From Pogonophryne albipinna (lineage: Eukaryota; Chordata; Actinopteri; Perciformes; Artedidraconidae), in assembly GCA_028583405.1 (NCBI GenBank), contig CM053244.1, positions 3,880,793-3,944,792 of the forward strand: a stretch of DNA of 64,000 bases, in the 5' to 3' direction. Positions 1 through 11,095 of the stretch are shown here, in pieces. How positions within the stretch are numbered: position 1 is the stretch's first letter; the number at the start of each line of letters is the position of its first letter. Below the pieces are notes generated by a model, which ran no database searches, was not told the DNA's origin, and saw nothing but the letters and a program-made list of their open reading frames with translations. The translations under genes and the position numbers were made by a program.

Positions 1-45
1 AGCTTAGCACGCCGTTAGCCTAGCACGCCGTTAGCCTAGCACGCT
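1..45. repeat. 16-bp short tandem repeat
   Basis: A 16-bp unit (agcacgccgttagcct) is present about two and a half times at the very start of the window, just before the DIRS copy. The array may extend beyond the window edge. Confidence 0.7.
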
Positions 46-68
46 ATTGATAAAGATAAGATAAACCT

Positions 69-353
69 GGGGTTACGTACTGTAACCCAGCTTCTATGAG
101 TATAGGCGCAGCCCTCTAAGGCTATCGCTATTGGGTAATCCCTCTGCACGTGTGCAGCACTGACAGACTTAATCCACGCCCACCTATGACGTGGGCCCCA
201 CCTCCGGACTCACTTCCGTATAAATAGGAAGTAGTCCCTACAATCTGCTCCCACACAAACCGCTTTTCTTCAGCTATTCGCGGAGCCAGTGGGGCCCGAA
301 CCTTAGAGGGCTGCGCCTATACTCATAGAAGCTGGGTTACAGTACGTAACCCC
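69..353. repeat. DIRS copy 1 terminal palindrome (internal complementary region)
   Basis: Bases 69-121 and 301-353 are inverted complements of each other (53-bp arms, about 180 bp apart). A second motif, ctctaaggctatcgctattg, occurs in direct orientation just after each arm region and, inverted, at the 5' end of the element near 5.77 kb. In DIRS elements such terminal complementary sequences are thought to template circularisation of the cDNA before recombinase-mediated insertion. Confidence 0.8.
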
Positions 354-638
354 AGTTCTATTTCGTATAAGGCTTCTCCCTCTAAGGCTATCGCTATTGG
401 GTTAAGGTCGAAGCAGGATGTAGTCCACGCCCCACTGGTCCGTCCGTTACCAGAAGCACAAAAACACACCTACTCAATTAACAACCCATGTCCATTTCGC
501 CATGCGTAAATGGAGCATCACATTCCCAGGGAATATAGCATTACAAAATGAATATTCTCCATACGGGAAAGAAGGTAGGCTAAATAGGCTACCTGTCGTT
601 ATAAAAGGTAGAGACCAAAGTCCCACTTGTTAAAACGA

Positions 639-1391
639 TCAAAGAGGGGGAAAGGGCAGCTCTCTAAGTGCCGACAGGCAGGAGAGAGGGCACGCAGTTG
701 AGTCCCCGACATTACTCACTTTGACAGGACACTCAGTACTGAGTGTGTCAGAGAGGAATGGGAGACATCCCTCAAAACGAATAAAAGAACAGGGGGAAGA
801 CCAAGATGCAGCAGTGCAAATGTCTTCCACTGTCATTCCTCCGTGCAACGCTGTGGAGGAGGAAATTCCTCTGGTGCAGTGCGCTTTGATATTCTCCGGG
901 GGATCCAACCCAGAGGAGAAATACGCCTGTGATGCAGCCTCACACAGCCAGTGTGACAGGCGCTGTGCAGACAGAGGCTGCCCTACTGAGCGCTCTCTGT
1001 AATGCACAAACAGACGCTGGGAACTGCGTAAAGCAGCCCTGCGTGCAATATAGCATGACAGCGCGCGCACGGGACGGAGGAGATGAGATGTGGCTTCTTC
1101 CTCTGATGTGTGAGGAGGAGGAAAGAAGCCCTCCAAGGTTATCACTCTCGATCTAAAAGAGCTTGTGATCACCTTTGGCATAAAAGCCGGGTTAGGGCTC
1201 AAAACAGCTGAACTGCCATCTCCTTGGATTTGGAGACATGACGGAGCCACAGAGAGAGCAGACAAATCACTCACCCTTTTAGCTGATGTCAGAGCCAAGA
1301 GCAGAGCTACTTTGGCTGACAAGAACTTCAGGGGAACCTGATCCAAAGGTTCAAATGGAGCTTTACTCAGTGCGCGTAACTCTAAAGCCAA
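639..1391 (-). pseudogene. DIRS tyrosine recombinase (copy 1), C-terminal two thirds
   Basis: An uninterrupted 250-codon stretch encodes the catalytic part of a tyrosine recombinase. The first catalytic arginine lies in SAKRVSDLSALSV near residue 40, and the His-x-x-Arg box is KAHCTRGIS near residues 168-176. The C-terminal core ends ICTAASWSSPCSFIRFEG. In related recombinases a tyrosine nucleophile follows the FxRF motif; here the next residue is Glu and no Tyr is visible, so the active site may be lost. The N-terminal part of the enzyme seen in copy 2 is in another frame here. The role would be insertion of the circular cDNA. Confidence 0.75.
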
Positions 1392-1531
1392 AAACCCATT
1401 GAGGCGCCAAAGCGCGTGACACAGGTCTGAGTCTCTGTACTCCCCGTAGAAAACATTTTGTCAGAGGGTGACTAAACACCGTGCTGACCCCAAACCTACG
1501 TTGCAAGATGAAATGGCAGCAGCATATGTTT

Positions 1532-2996
1532 TTACCGTGCTAAAAGCCAATTCCTGTCCAGCAACAGCTGGAGGAACGACAGCACGAGGCAGGGGGCCCC
1601 ACGGGGTCCTGGCTTTTCCCTACACACCAAACGGAACGCTGTCCATTTGGCTGTGTAGGATGTGTGTTCAGCAGCTGCGCTGATCGAACACCTCCCTGGT
1701 GATTTATGTAGGCCGCCGCTGCTTTGGTGTCTGTTTGAATCAACATATGTTGATTGTACAGCAACGGGACGAAGTGCTGGAGAACTTTCCATACGGAGAG
1801 TAATTCCAGCACGTTTATATGGAGAGACATGTGAGCCAGCCACTGTCCCCCCACTGCCTGCGACATGCACGTTCCTCAGCCTGCGAGAGATGCGTCTGTG
1901 AACACTGTGGTGTGTGACGTCACTCTGCTCAGGGGCACCCCCACTGACAGGACGTGGAGATTTTTCCAGTGGGTTCAATCCAAACCCACGGAAGGAGGAA
2001 TGTACACCATGCGTCTCCTCTGACGCACGGGGTCGATGCACAGGCGAATAAACCACCTCTGGAGTCTCCTCACTATGAAGGAGACCCAGGGGGATCACCA
2101 CGTGACCAGCTGATATCATGTCTAACAGCTGCATCACGGAGAGGGGTGTCACCGCGCCGGAGGAGAGCTGTCACTTTCTCCCCTCTCCGCTGTGAGAGTC
2201 GCGCTCTCATGCGGTCTGAGTTCAATTCCACTCCCAGTTAAAAAGATAACCTGGGAGGGACGAGGACAGCTCTTCTTCCAGTTGATAATGAAACCCAGGT
2301 TTGACAGATGAGATACGAACTGTATCGTCTGTAAGCCGCTTCCTCCTTTCCTGGAGCGAGCCAGCCACAGCCGGTCGTCCAGGTCAAATAACACTCTCCT
2401 CCCCATTCTGAGTAGCTGCTCCAACCGTCTCCACCCACTTTGAAAAAGTGCGTGGAGCCAGGAATGAGAAACGCAGGAAATTGCTGTGTTTCGGGATGAT
2501 GGTTACGTGGAGGACTGCATCCTTCAGGACTATGGATGTGAACCAGTCTCCCTGGTGAACACACTCCAGCACCTGTTTGATCGTCAGCATGGGAAAAGGC
2601 CATTCCCTTGTTGGACACTGACAGATCGAGGATGGGTCTCATTCCCCCCGCCCCGTCTCCTTCGGGACCAGAAAATACCGGGAATAAAAAACCCTGATTT
2701 TCTTCCCCATGAGGAACCCTGGAAAAAAGCTTTCTTTTAACAAGAGTTCCTGCCGCTCTGCACGGAGCGCGAGACACTGTTCCCGGGATAACAGGGTTCC
2801 CTGTATCCCGTAGAACTGCTGGGGGGGAGAGGCGAACTGCAGAGACTATCCTCTGCCCATCCGCCTGCTCATCCATCTGTCCATCAGACACACGCGCCGC
2901 CACCCTGAGTACCATCCAGTACTCTGATAGCACCGGGTGTACATTCTCTGGATGTGCTGTGGTTGGTGGCAAACCACGCCAGAGCCCTCCACACAC
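1532..2996 (-). pseudogene. DIRS reverse transcriptase and RNase H remnant (copy 1)
   Basis: Several overlapping frames encode pieces of the DIRS polymerase that align by eye with copy 2. They include an LTIKQVLECVHQGDWFTSI block near 2.5 kb, a degraded active-site block LLRMGRRVLFDLDDRLWLAR near 2.4 kb (the YLDD of copy 2 is DLDD here), and RNase H/connection sequence such as LIQTDTKAAAAYINHQGGVR near 1.7 kb. Reading frames change at least four times. This is an inactive relic of the polymerase that would reverse-transcribe the element. Confidence 0.75.
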
Positions 2997-4830
2997 TGCA
3001 TTTCACACAGGCTCTCAATATGTCGCCGTTTAGGAGAAGACTCGTAAACCGCGCATTCACGCTCAACATCACTAAGGGATGAGCGGAGGTGTGTGCAGTG
3101 CTGTCCACACAATGCGTAATAATGGCCCTCCGTGGACTTATTACGACCGTGGGTAGGAGGTACGTCTGAGACAGAGGAAAAATCCGTGCTGCCTAAACCC
3201 AAAAAGTTTAAAGGTAAACGGATTGAATAGTAAGCCCTGCTGTTTTATTAACCGATAAGTTAAAAAACCCAGCCGGCTTAACCGGGGAGCCTTGCTGCAT
3301 ATTATCTTCCATCTGTCCATTGAACACACGCGCCGTCACTCAGTGCGCCAACCTGCTCTGGATGTGCTGTGGTTGTCATGGTGACGAGCCACGCCAGAGC
3401 CTTCCAGACGCTGCATTTCACACAGGCTCTCATTATGTCCACTGTAACACATTTCCCTGTCAAACAACAGTAAAGCGCCGGCAGTCTCTTCACAGACGCC
3501 TGCACTTCACTGCAATATCACAGTACTCATACTGTGAAATGACTTCACAGCCTCTTACTGTAAAAATAAAATACAGTATACTGCTGCATTTTTTCAATTA
3601 ACAGTAAAATACTGGCAGCAGACACGCCAGCAATACACTGAAATTATACAGTATTCATACTGTTGGACAATTTCAGTTTATTACTGTAAAAAATTAAATA
3701 ATTCACAGTAACATTCTGGTTAGGGGGCTGCCAGTAGATTAGTGCTGAAAATTGGCTGTAAAATAACAGCAATTACTTACAGTGTTAAACCGGACACCGA
3801 GGTGCGTTCACGCTCAACACCCCTGAGGGATGAGCGGAGCTGTGTGCAGTGCTGTCCTCACTGTAATAATGGCACTCGTGGGCTCATTACGACCGTGTGT
3901 AGGAGGTAGGTTTGGGACAGAGGAGAAAAACCGAGCTGCCTAAAATCCAATAGGTTTTAAAGACAGCCGATGTATGCAGCGAGCCATGCTGCCTATAACC
4001 GACAGGTTAGGGGCAGCCGGCTTACCCGGTGGGCCTTGCTGCTTATTATTATTATTCATCTGTCCATCGAACACACGCGTCGCCATTCTGAGTAAAATTC
4101 TGAGAGCGCGCGACATGCTCTGGATGTGCTGTGGTTGTCATGGTGACGAGCCACGTCAGAGCCTCCACACGCTGCATCTCACACCAGCTCTCATCCTGTC
4201 TCTGTTTAGGAGAAGGCTCGTAAACTGGACATTGAGGCGCGTTCATGCTCAACCTGCTGAGGACTGAGCGGAGGTGTGTGCATTGCTATTCACACAGTGC
4301 GTAATAACAGCCCTGGGCTCATTACGACCGTGTGTAGTAGGCACATCTGGGACAGAGGAAAAAAACCGTGCTGCCTGCTAACCGACAGGTTAGGAGCATC
4401 AGGTTTAAACGTCATGCCCTGCTGTCTAATAACCGCCTGGTTAAATACAGCTGGCTTGCGCCACAAGCCCTGCTGCCGCTAACCGACAGGTTAGGAGCAT
4501 CATGTTTAAACGTCAAGCTCTGCTGTCTAATAACCGCCTGGTTAAATACAGCTGGCTTGCGCCACAAGCCCTGCTGCCGCTAACCGACAGGTTAGGAGCA
4601 TCAGGTTTAAACGTCAAGCCCTGCTGTCTAATAACCGCCTGGTTAAATACAGCTGGCTTGCGCCACGAGCCCTGCTGCCTGACAGGTTACAGCCGGCTCT
4701 TGCACCTCCACACGCTGTATTGCACAGCGGCTCTCATCATGTCGCCGTTTAGGAGAAGGCTCGTAAACCGGACATTGAGGCGCGTTCACGCTCAAACCCG
4801 CTTGAGGAATGAACGGTGTGTGGAGGCATA
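2860..4830. repeat. Repeated linker of DIRS copy 1
   Basis: Between the gag and polymerase remnants the same blocks recur. A segment starting catctgtccatc is found near 2870, 3308 and 4058. A ggatgtgctgtggttg segment followed by ccacgccagagcc lies near 2950, 3360 and 4122. A gtttaggagaaggctcgtaa-type segment occurs near 3029, 4204 and 4747. Copy 2 carries one shorter version of this linker at 45.06-45.65 kb, so copy 1 has expanded it by segmental duplication. Bases 3520-3800 hold a CAGTA-rich inserted-looking stretch I could not assign. Confidence 0.7.
4378..4690. repeat. 101-bp tandem repeat, about three units
   Basis: The unit beginning aaccgacaggttaggagcat recurs at 4380, 4481 and 4582, a constant period of 101 bp. 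Units differ by only a few bases, so the amplification is recent relative to the rest of this copy. It lies inside the DIRS linker. Confidence 0.85.
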
Positions 4831-4944
4831 TCTGTGACATAGGAAACAAGCCCGTGCTGTCTAATCAACCGACAGGTTTTAAAGACAGCCGGTTTGTGCC
4901 GCGAGCCCTGTTGCCTAATAACCGACAGGCTATGAGGCAGCCGC

Positions 4945-5480
4945 TTATGTCATCCGGAGGAGAGCTCTCCTGAACCGGGGGAACGGGGAGATCTCATTAG
5001 GCGGCTGCCTTTCCGATGATCTCCGGGAGTTCCTGGAGAATACCGCCGATACGGCAGAGCCGAGATGGCGGATAGAGGGACCCGGTGTCAGCCCGGCAGC
5101 GGAACCTATAGGCTCGGCTGCCGGGACCGACACCGGGACCCGCCCTGTCTCCCCCGTCCGGAGGAGAGGGAGGATGGGGCCGGGGGAACCACATGGTGAT
5201 CTGTGAATGGAGGGGAAGGAGTCGCCTGACTGCTGCCCGCCACTCGGATCCAATAATCGAGGGCTTGGTCCACAGAGTAAGACTCCTGGACTAGCCAATC
5301 ATCCCCGGCCGCAGCCGCGAGAGCGTTCGCTCTCCACTGTCTGTGGGCCAGAGGGAGACGGACACAATGAGTGCACGAAACCTGGGAAGTGAGAGCCTGC
5401 GTTTGCATGCTCCAATCCCCGGCAGGACTCACCTGTATCGTCTGTGTAAAGCCGCTTCCTCCCTGGAGCGAGCCAGCCAC
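4945..5480 (-). pseudogene. DIRS gag remnant (copy 1)
   Basis: Two overlapping frames carry pieces of the gag-like first protein. They share residues such as QVSCTHCVRLPLAHRQWRAN and ALAAAAGDDWLVQ with the gag of copies 2 and 3 (SQQVACSHCxRL, DDWPVQ). The proline/serine-rich SLHGSPSGSPLPPLP region is recognisable but frameshifted. Cysteine pairs suggest a zinc-binding nucleocapsid-like region. Confidence 0.65.
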
Positions 5481-5622
5481 AGCCGGTCGTAACTCATATG
5501 TCGGTTAACACCGAGCCCCGCCCTGTCTCCCCCGTCCGGAGGAGAGGGAGGATGGGGCCAGGGGGAAATGTTTGCTTTCTAGTAAACAGCTCTGTGCTTC
5601 TGCAACGGAGTGCTGAAGAAAA

Positions 5623-5795
5623 ATGGGAGCAGATTGTAGGGACTACTTTCTATTTATACGGAAGTGAGTCCGTAGGTGGGGCCCACGTCATAGGTGGGGC
5701 CCACGTCATAGGTGGGCTTGGATTAAGTCTGTCAGTGCTGCACACGTGCAGAGGGATTACCCAATAGCGATAGCCTTACGAAATAGAACCTCACA
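5623..5795 (-). repeat. DIRS copy 1 5' inverted terminal repeat
   Basis: This is the inverted complement of bases 115-273, including a TATA-like tatttatacg and the motif acccaatagcgatagcctta. It contains an extra 19-bp tandem duplication (gtcataggtggggcccac) not present at the other end. The TATA-like stretch may be the element's promoter. Confidence 0.75.
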
Positions 5796-7257
5796 AATAA
5801 ACATGAATATTCAGTTTAAAGTTCTGAATCCAACTTTAACAACAAAAGCGATGTGAGGATGTACCTTACCTTACTACTATCTTTATTAGTCCCACAGAGG
5901 GGACATTTGCATCGTTACAGCAGGAAAGAGCCACATACAGCTTAATGTTACATTATGTTTAAAAAAAGTACTAATAACAAACATAATTAAAAAATAAAAG
6001 TAAAACAAAATACTTTTCAAAATACAAATCCTGTAACAGTTCTTAGGATTTAGCAGCCAGGTATATATTACACAGTTTCCTCCATTATTCTTTGCCTGCT
6101 TTGCCTTTTTCTGTGTCTGCGATTCTCTCCCGGTCTTATTTCTCCCCTTTGCCATTGTGATCTAAAATGCATTCCATTAATCATTAATATGCATAGAATA
6201 AAACGTGTGTTGGAAGGATTTATTAAATTACTATGAATATTTGAGCTTAAATTCATTGCCATCTTCTAAACTCAGATATGTATCCCTAACATTCTCCCTG
6301 ACTTTGTCATACCATTTTAACAGAGATGCAGCCACCCCCAATTATTTAATATCACCTTAAATATGTAAAATAATGCATTAGAAGACTAAAACCCTGTAAA
6401 TAGCCATTGCTCTTGCACAATCCATGCCCCCCCCACACATGTTTGCCTAACTGAAGACCTGTCCCACATTAGGCAAATCACACTGTCCCACTTTGCGAAA
6501 CATGTTTCCTAAAGTGGGACGATGGAACATTTGATTGAAATAACAAATATAGAGTATATTTACACCATATTATAATATTTTCTAATGAACAAACACATCC
6601 TGATAAAAACTTCCAAGATTGTTTTATTCAAACGAAATTTAAAACCTTAACATTACATTTGTCAAAACACTATGTCACTGACCTTTGGGTGGTCTTAACA
6701 CAGGCTACTTCCTGTTGAATGTTTTCCCACCCTCATCTGTGATTGGACATTTGAGAAGTCATGTGATTTTGATCGCATGACATCACAGCTTGTGTTTACC
6801 CATAGTTTCATTGACTCTCATTTGTTTGCGGAAGACCTACACCCATTTGAGCTTAGGTGTCCCACATTAGGCCGTGTCCCACATTAGGGCAACTCACCCT
6901 ACATAAACATACAAGTCTGTGCTTTTGATCACAATACAGGCAGGGGCTGGGACCCTTCTTTTCCCTCTTGGCTGATCAGTATTAAACATACTTGGGAACT
7001 GCCTGATGTAGGAACGACAATAGAAATGGTTAGAGAAAGGAGATACTCTAATAACTCTATAGAAGATTTATAAATCATACACGTGTCTGTGGCTTTAGTT
7101 GATGGTTTTGTTTACATTATTTCCCATCATTTAAATAAGAAATATACTGTTTGACCTTGCACTGACAGATGTAGATCATCGCCTGCCTCACCCTAACATC
7201 GGTGTTGGGCACTGCCTCCCGCCCGGTTGGTACGCTGACTTGTACACTCTCTGGCCG
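5796..7257. other. AT-rich interval without a recognised gene
   Basis: No coding sequence is recognisable. Bases 5878-5930 (ctttattagtcccacagagg) resemble the 3' end of a teleost LINE on the minus strand, possibly Rex-type; this is a weak call. The sequence cccacattagg recurs near 6467, 6863 and 6883. Confidence 0.5.
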
Positions 7258-7290
7258 TGTCTCAATTCAATCAATCAATCAATCAATCAA
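7258..7290 (-). repeat. L2 3' tail (tetranucleotide) and left target duplication
   Basis: The tcaa repeat is the usual microsatellite-like 3' end of teleost L2 LINEs. It abuts the 11-bp gtctcaattca target duplication. Confidence 0.85.
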
Positions 7291-10200
7291 TGTTTATTTA
7301 TATAGCCCAATATCACAAATGTTACATTTGTCTCAGTGGACTTCACAGTTTGTGCAAAATATCAGTATGACAATACGACACCCTCTGTCCTTAGACCCTC
7401 TGTCCTTAGACCCTCACATCGTACAAGGAAAAACTTCCGAAGAAAACCCACAGTTTTAAAGGGAAAAATGGGAGAAACCTCAGGGAGAGCAACAGAGGAG
7501 GGATCCCTCTCCCAGGACGGACAGACGTGCAATAGATGCCGTGTGTAAATTGAAAAGATAATACATTTGCAACATAGGTAGTCCAAATGTTTGGAAATGC
7601 ATGTGTGTATAATAGGAAGATGAAACCACGAGGATATCCATCCAGGACCTATGATCCAGGACCACAGCCACGACTCAAGATCCAGGGCTCGCGATGCAGG
7701 ACACAGGACCGCAGGATCATCCATGACTCCGGATCCCAGCGTATATAGACACCAAAAAGAAAGACATTTGGGGAAGCTGGGTTAATCGGAACATGAGAGT
7801 ACACCGGTATAGACAGAGAGAAGGAAGAAGTAAGATGTCCCCCGACAAACTAAGCCTATATCAGCAAAACTAGGGGCTGAATCTAATCAGCCCTAACTAT
7901 AAGCTTTATCAAAAAGGAAGGTCTTAAGCGCACTCTTAAAAACGGATAGGGTGTCTGCCGCCCGAACACAAACTGGAAGCTGATTCCACAAATGTGGAGC
8001 TTGATAAGAAAAGGCTCTGGCTCCCATTGTACTTTTAGAGACTCTAGGAACAACCAACAACCCTGCATTCTTGGAACGCAATGCCCTAGTAGGACAGTAG
8101 GGTATAATGAGTTCTTTAAGGTAAGATGGCGCCTGCCCATTAAGGGCTTTGTAGACGAGAAGAAGAATTTTAAATTCTATCCTGTGTTCTATAGGGAGCC
8201 AGTGTAAGGCAGCCAGAACAGGAGTAATGTGGTCCCTTTTCCTAACTCTGGTTAGTACACGAGCTGCAGCATTTTGAATCAGCTGAAGCGACTTGACTGA
8301 CTTCTTGGTACACCCTGATAATAAAGAGTTACAATAATCCAGCCTTGAAGTAACAAATGCATGGACTAGTTTCTCTGCATCGTTTTGAGGCAAGATATGC
8401 CTGATTTTTGCAATGTTACGTAGATGGAAGTAGGCGGTCCTTGAGATTGATTTTATGTGGGCGTTAAAGGGTAAATCCTGATCAAATATAACACCAAGAT
8501 TCCTTACAGTCTCACTGGAGGCCAAATTAATGCCATCCATAGTTAGTATATCTTTAGATAATTTGTTTCGTAGATTCTTCGGGCCAAGTACAATAACTTC
8601 AGTTTTGGTCGTGTTTAACATCAAAAAGTTTAAGGTCATCCACGTTTTTAAGTCCTTGAGGCAGTCTTGAATTTTATTTAGATGATTAATTTCATCAGGC
8701 TTGATTGATAAATATAGTTGAGTATCATCTGCATAACAATGAAAATTTACAGAATGATTCCTTATAATATTGCCTAACGGAAGCATATATAATGTGAACA
8801 AAATAGGTCCGAGCACTGAGCCCTGTGGCACTCCATGGCTAACTTTGGTTTGCGTGGAAGATTCATCATTGACACGTACAAACTGAGAGCGTTCAGATAG
8901 ATAGGACCTAAACCAGCCTAAAGCAGTTCCCTGTATGCCAACTAAGTGCTCTAGTCTTTGCAATAAGATATCATGATCGATAGTATCAAATGCAGCACTG
9001 AGATCGAGCAAAACAAGAATAGAGACAAGTCCCTTGTCAGAGGCTATTAGAATGTCATTTGTGACTTTGACCAGAGCTGTCTCTGTGCTATGATGTGTTC
9101 TAAAGCCAAACTGAAAATCTTCAAATAAATCATTGTTTTTTAAGTAATCACACAGCTGTTTTGCGACTGCTTTCTCAAGAATTTTTGAGAGGAACGAAAA
9201 ATTTGAAATAGGTCTATAATTGGCTAAAATCTCTGGATCGAGGTTGTGCTTTTTAAGAAGCGGTTTTATCACTGCTACTTTGAATGATTGTGGAACATAG
9301 CCTGATAATAAAGACATATTCATAATATTTAATAAAGAAGTGCTAATTAATGGAAAAACTTCCTTCAACAGCTTAGTTGGAATTGGGTATAAGATACACG
9401 TTGATGGTTTAGAAGAGAGAATCATTGAATTTAATTGTTCAAGGTTAATGGCTGAAAAGCATTCTAGTTTACTATCTAGTGTAATATTAGAACTTACGTT
9501 TCCGGGAGCTGTTGATAACACTATACTGGTCAAAGGCAAGAGGTCATTAATTTTGTTTCTAAGAGTAACAATTTTATCGTTAAAAAAGCACATCAAATCA
9601 TTGAGTGCTATGGGAATAGAAGGCTCAATCGAGCTGTGGCTCTCTGTCAGCCTGGCTACAGTGCTGAAAAGAAATCTTGCATTATTCTTATTCTCATCTA
9701 TTAATGAAGAGTAGTAGGCTGCTCTCGCTTTACGCAGTGCTTTCTTATATTCATTGAGAGTAATATGCCAAATTAAACGAGATTCTTCAAGTTTAGTGGA
9801 ACGCCATATCCTTTCAAGTTGTCTCGACTTTTGCTTTATTTTGTGGGTTTCGGCATTATGCCATGGAGCTAATCTATGTTGTTTTATTTTCTTCTTTTTC
9901 AAAGGAGCAACAGAGTCTAATTTTATTCGCAGCGCATCTGTAGCACTATCAACAACATGATCAATTTGGGGTGGTGTACATTTTGTATAAGTTTCCTCCC
10001 CTACATGCAGACATGCTATCGAGTTAAATATTGGTGGAATCTCTTCCTTAAATGTGGCTATAGCACTAACAGATAGGTTTCTGCTGCAGGAGCTTTTGAC
10101 TAATGCTTTGTAGTCTAGTAACAGTACTTCAAAAGTTACTAAGAAATGGTCGGATAAAGCAGGATTATGCGGTTCGACTAATAGTTGCTCAATTTCAATA

Positions 10201-10985
10201 CCATAAGTCAGAACAAGGTCGAGAGTGTGATTATAGCAGTGGGTTGGTTTATTTACATTCTGACAGAAACCAACAGAATCTAATATAGAGTTAAATGCAA
10301 CAGTAAGGCTATTTTTATCATCGTCAACATGAATATTAAAGTCACCTACGATAATTACTTTATCTGTTTTAAGAACCAAAGTTGATAAAAACTCAGAGAA
10401 TTCTGATGAGAATTCTGATAAGAATTCTGAATAAGGACCTGGTGCACGGTACACTGTAACAAATAAGATTGGCTGCAAAGTTTTCCAGGTCGGATGCGTA
10501 AGACTAAAAACGAGACTTTCAAAGGAGGTATAATTTAATTTTGGTTTAGTATTGATAAGTAAACTTGAGTCAAAGATTGCTGCAACTCCACCTCCTCGGC
10601 CCGCGCCTCGGGCAATATGAGTATTGATATGGCTGGGTGGAGTGGCCTCATTTATGCTGACATATTCTTCATGTCTCAACCAAGTTTCAGTGAGACAGCA
10701 TATATCAATATTATAATCTGATATTAAATCATTTACCAATATTGCTTTAGATGCTAGAGATCTTATGTTTAAGAGACCACATTTAATCTTCCTGTTTTGT
10801 TACATTTACTTTGATTGTTATTGTTGTTATTATGTATGACACCTCTATTAGGTTGTACCTTTAATTGTCCTTGGGCAGACACACACACCGCTAATATTGG
10901 GTATTTTATTGGGTTCGGGATTCCTATGGATGACTGCCTAGGAGAGAGCGCAGAGAAGCGTGTAAGACTTCGACTCCGCCTCCTG
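7270..10985 (-). mobile_element. Near full-length L2-type LINE
   Basis: A non-LTR retrotransposon inserted on the minus strand. Its 3' end is a (tcaa)n tail at 7264-7290 followed by the conserved 3' UTR also seen in the 47.97-49.51 kb copy. Its 5' end is at about 10985. An 11-bp target duplication, gtctcaattca, flanks it at 7259-7269 and 10986-10996. It carries one long open ORF2. Upstream of ORF2 (10790-10960) a further open stretch is out of frame by a single base at gattaaatg, suggesting the coding region once began further upstream. Coding sequence is otherwise undamaged, so insertion was fairly recent. Confidence 0.9.
7893..10739 (-). CDS. L2 LINE ORF2: endonuclease and reverse transcriptase
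   Basis: A 948-residue uninterrupted frame. The N-terminal apurinic-type endonuclease has TETW (17-20), GDFNIH (132-137) and SDH (196-198). The reverse transcriptase has NYRPISN (508-514), the AAFDTIDHD block (582-590), [14 protein letters not shown] (635-648) and the active site YADD (669-672). The C-terminal region ([19 protein letters not shown]) is typical of the CR1/L2 group. The enzyme nicks target DNA and copies its own RNA into it. The true start is unclear: in-frame sequence [19 protein letters not shown] extends upstream of the first Met to about 10790, where a TAA closes it. Translation from a non-ATG codon, or a lost upstream exon or base, is possible. Confidence 0.9.
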   Translation of the reverse strand: MVNDLISDYNIDICCLTETWLRHEEYVSINEATPPSHINTHIARGAGRGGGVAAIFDSSLLINTKPKLNYTSFESLVFSLTHPTWKTLQPILFVTVYRAPGPYSEFLSEFSSEFSEFLSTLVLKTDKVIIVGDFNIHVDDDKNSLTVAFNSILDSVGFCQNVNKPTHCYNHTLDLVLTYGIEIEQLLVEPHNPALSDHFLVTFEVLLLDYKALVKSSCSRNLSVSAIATFKEEIPPIFNSIACLHVGEETYTKCTPPQIDHVVDSATDALRIKLDSVAPLKKKKIKQHRLAPWHNAETHKIKQKSRQLERIWRSTKLEESRLIWHITLNEYKKALRKARAAYYSSLIDENKNNARFLFSTVARLTESHSSIEPSIPIALNDLMCFFNDKIVTLRNKINDLLPLTSIVLSTAPGNVSSNITLDSKLECFSAINLEQLNSMILSSKPSTCILYPIPTKLLKEVFPLISTSLLNIMNMSLLSGYVPQSFKVAVIKPLLKKHNLDPEILANYRPISNFSFLSKILEKAVAKQLCDYLKNNDLFEDFQFGFRTHHSTETALVKVTNDILIASDKGLVSILVLLDLSAAFDTIDHDILLQRLEHLVGIQGTALGWFRSYLSERSQFVRVNDESSTQTKVSHGVPQGSVLGPILFTLYMLPLGNIIRNHSVNFHCYADDTQLYLSIKPDEINHLNKIQDCLKDLKTWMTLNFLMLNTTKTEVIVLGPKNLRNKLSKDILTMDGINLASSETVRNLGVIFDQDLPFNAHIKSISRTAYFHLRNIAKIRHILPQNDAEKLVHAFVTSRLDYCNSLLSGCTKKSVKSLQLIQNAAARVLTRVRKRDHITPVLAALHWLPIEHRIEFKILLLVYKALNGQAPSYLKELIIPYCPTRALRSKNAGLLVVPRVSKSTMGARAFSYQAPHLWNQLPVCVRAADTLSVFKSALKTFLFDKAYS

Positions 10986-11095
10986 GTCTCAATTCAGGGG
11001 CTGCACCCTTCGGAGTACGCAGCCTACGTGGTCCACGGAGGACCCAGCCCACGTAGACCGGGTAGGCTGGACCGAGCGGCCTACGAAATGAGACG
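10986..11095. mobile_element. Short palindromic MITE used as L2 target (tentative)
   Basis: The sequence from gtctcaattcaggggctgc to gcggcctacgaaatgagacg has imperfect inverted ends. Its first bases are also present left of the L2 at 7258-7269, so the L2 landed in the left end of this small element. Possible 8-bp flanks are ctctggcc before and gtctagcc after (6 of 8 match), compatible with hAT but not decisive. Confidence 0.4.

Larger units (their letters stand above)
69..5795 (-). mobile_element. DIRS-type retrotransposon, copy 1 (decayed)
   Basis: This is a tyrosine-recombinase retrotransposon read right to left: 5' inverted terminal repeat near 5.6-5.79 kb, gag remnant at 4.9-5.5 kb, a repetitive linker, reverse transcriptase and RNase H at 1.5-3.0 kb, then tyrosine recombinase at 0.64-1.4 kb and a 3' end carrying a large palindrome. 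The order and ends match the copy at 41.6-47.3 kb, which is better preserved. Inverted terminal repeats together with a recombinase in place of an integrase are diagnostic of the DIRS order. All coding parts are split by frameshifts and stops, so this copy cannot be autonomous. Outer limits are set by comparison between copies and are accurate to about 10 bases. Confidence 0.85.

Noticed and set aside
1..45. CRISPR-like array
   Set aside because: Only two to three 16-bp head-to-tail units without spacers, in a vertebrate genome.
3520..3800. CAGTA/TACTG-rich stretch in DIRS copy 1 that could be an inserted MITE
   Set aside because: Inverted short motifs are present but no clear termini or target duplication could be read.
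5498..5767. Possible small secreted protein with repeated GGAHVI
   Set aside because: The repeat is the duplicated 19-bp block in the DIRS terminal repeat, and no family resemblance was found.
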